Positions 63,201-64,000 of a DNA stretch of 64,000 nucleotides are shown piece after piece. A model generated the notes under the pieces. It was not told the DNA's origin, ran no database searches, and saw only the letters and a list, made by a program, of their open reading frames with translations. The DNA is from Tolumonas sp008015085 (GTDB lineage Bacteria; Pseudomonadota; Gammaproteobacteria; Enterobacterales; Aeromonadaceae). The stretch covers positions 1 through 64,000 of the forward strand of contig JAJUJX010000016.1 in assembly GCA_029265125.1 (NCBI GenBank), given 5' to 3'. Position 1 is the stretch's first letter, and each line of letters begins with the position of its first letter. The translations under genes and the position numbers were made by a program.

Positions 63201-64000
63201 TTATTTGCGTAATCTGACCTGCTCGATGGCGTGTTGACTGCCTTTGGTCAAGATCAGATTCGCCCGCTCACGAGTGGGCAGGATATTGGCTATCAGATTA
63301 GGGTAGTTGATCTCATCCCATATCCGGCTCGCTGTCGCTGCAGCATCTGCTTCATCAAAATGGGAATAATGATGAAAATAGCTGGATGGATCAGAGAAAG
63401 CACTTTTACGAAAACGCAGAAAACGCTGGATATACCACTCTTTAAGCAGCTGCTTATCAGCATCAACATAAATAGAAAAATCAACAAAGTCAGAGACAAA
63501 AACCCGGTGTGGATCGTGAGGGTAGTCCATGCCGCTCTGCAGCACATTTAATCCTTCGATGATCAGGATATCAGGTTGCTCAACAACTTTAACCTGATCC
63601 GGAATAATGTCGTAGATATGGTGTGAATAGATCGGCGCTTCCACGCGCGGTTTCCCTGCCTTAATATCCGCCACAAAATTAACCAGTTTGCGCATATCAT
63701 AAGAAAGGGGAAACCCCTTTTTTTTCATCAACCCACGTTCTTCTAACACTTGGTTAGGATGCAAAAAACCATCGGTTGTGATCAATTCAACTTTAGGGTG
63801 CTCGGACCAATGCTCAAGCAGCGCCTGTAATATACGGGCCGTGGTACTTTTTCCAACAGCTACGCTACCAGCAATGCTGATGATATAAGGTACGCGCTCG
63901 CTGTTAGTGCCTAAGAACTGCTCAATGACTTTACTGCGGTGCTGACGAGCTTTGACATAGAGATTCAGCAAGCGTGACAGAGGCAGATAAATATCACGAA
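63201..64000 (-). CDS. coaA: Pantothenate kinase CoaA (5' end beyond the window)
   Basis: The C-terminal about 265 residues of type I pantothenate kinase, the first and CoA-feedback-inhibited step of CoA synthesis. The frame stays open to the window edge, reading DIYLPLSRLLNLY near it, as in E. coli CoaA. P-loop GSVAVGKST, ELITTDGFLHPN, LIIEGLNVLQSGMDYPHDPH. Convergent with birA, as in E. coli. About 50 residues are missing from the N-terminus. Confidence 0.96.
   Translation of the reverse strand, partial: RDIYLPLSRLLNLYVKARQHRSKVIEQFLGTNSERVPYIISIAGSVAVGKSTTARILQALLEHWSEHPKVELITTDGFLHPNQVLEERGLMKKKGFPLSYDMRKLVNFVADIKAGKPRVEAPIYSHHIYDIIPDQVKVVEQPDILIIEGLNVLQSGMDYPHDPHRVFVSDFVDFSIYVDADKQLLKEWYIQRFLRFRKSAFSDPSSYFHHYSHFDEADAAATASRIWDEINYPNLIANILPTRERANLILTKGSQHAIEQVRLRK

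Overview
The window is a chromosomal segment of a gammaproteobacterium. Gene order (leuS-lptE-holA-rsfS-rlmH-mrdA-mrdB-mltB-rlpA-dacA-ybeD-lipB-lipA; pyrBI with an attenuator; ravA-viaA; holD-rimI; pntAB; ypjD/ffh), moderate GC, a motX homologue and a leu-pro tRNA pair all point to Aeromonadales, most like Tolumonas. The genus is inferred, not proven. Almost everything is housekeeping DNA. No prophage, insertion sequence or CRISPR array was seen.

Layout. 1-8,160: 3' end of a tRNA-Leu, tRNA-Pro(TGG), then a minus-strand type IV pilus minor-pilin operon (fimT/gspH-like, pilV, pilW, pilX, pilY1, pilE) and a HAD phosphatase, closed by a second identical tRNA-Pro. 8,400-15,050: orphan antitoxin-type DUF2384 protein, YgiD dioxygenase, a CHASE4-HAMP-PAS-GGDEF-EAL protein preceded by a c-di-GMP-I (GEMM) riboswitch, NorR, SanA. 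15,165-29,070: long minus-strand block for lipoate, cell-wall elongation, ribosome silencing, DNA polymerase delta, LPS assembly and leucyl-tRNA synthetase. 29,200-35,440: YbeL, PbpG, an unknown protein, an NSS transporter, GIY-YIG, DsbD, CutA. 35,600-43,550: FxsA, heat-shock groESL, hypoxanthine-DNA glycosylase, a membrane diguanylate cyclase, RlhA, YaiI. 43,570-48,920: coiled-coil protein, glycine-zipper lipoprotein, a YbaL-like antiporter without its RCK domain, a Bcr/CflA exporter, pyrBI with leader peptide, attenuator and promoter. 48,940-54,320: palindromic repeat, tRNA-Trp, viaA-ravA, divergent holD-rimI-M23 peptidase. 54,650-64,000: pntAB, motX, ypjD, ffh, murB-birA, and coaA cut by the window edge.

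Themes. Two c-di-GMP enzymes (9,636 and 38,948), one under a c-di-GMP riboswitch, sit in the same window as a pilus-assembly operon and a flagellar motor gene. This is consistent with second-messenger control of motility and attachment, but the link is inference. Peptidoglycan synthesis and remodelling are heavily represented: PBP2, RodA, MltB, two RlpA, DacA, PbpG, an M23 peptidase, MurB and SanA.

Most unusual items: the riboswitch ahead of the GGDEF-EAL gene; the perfect tRNA-Pro duplication bracketing the pilin operon; a 54-codon pyrBI leader overlapping its attenuator; tandem rlpA genes, only one with a SPOR domain; and an orphan DUF2384 gene. No wholly new multi-gene system was recognised.
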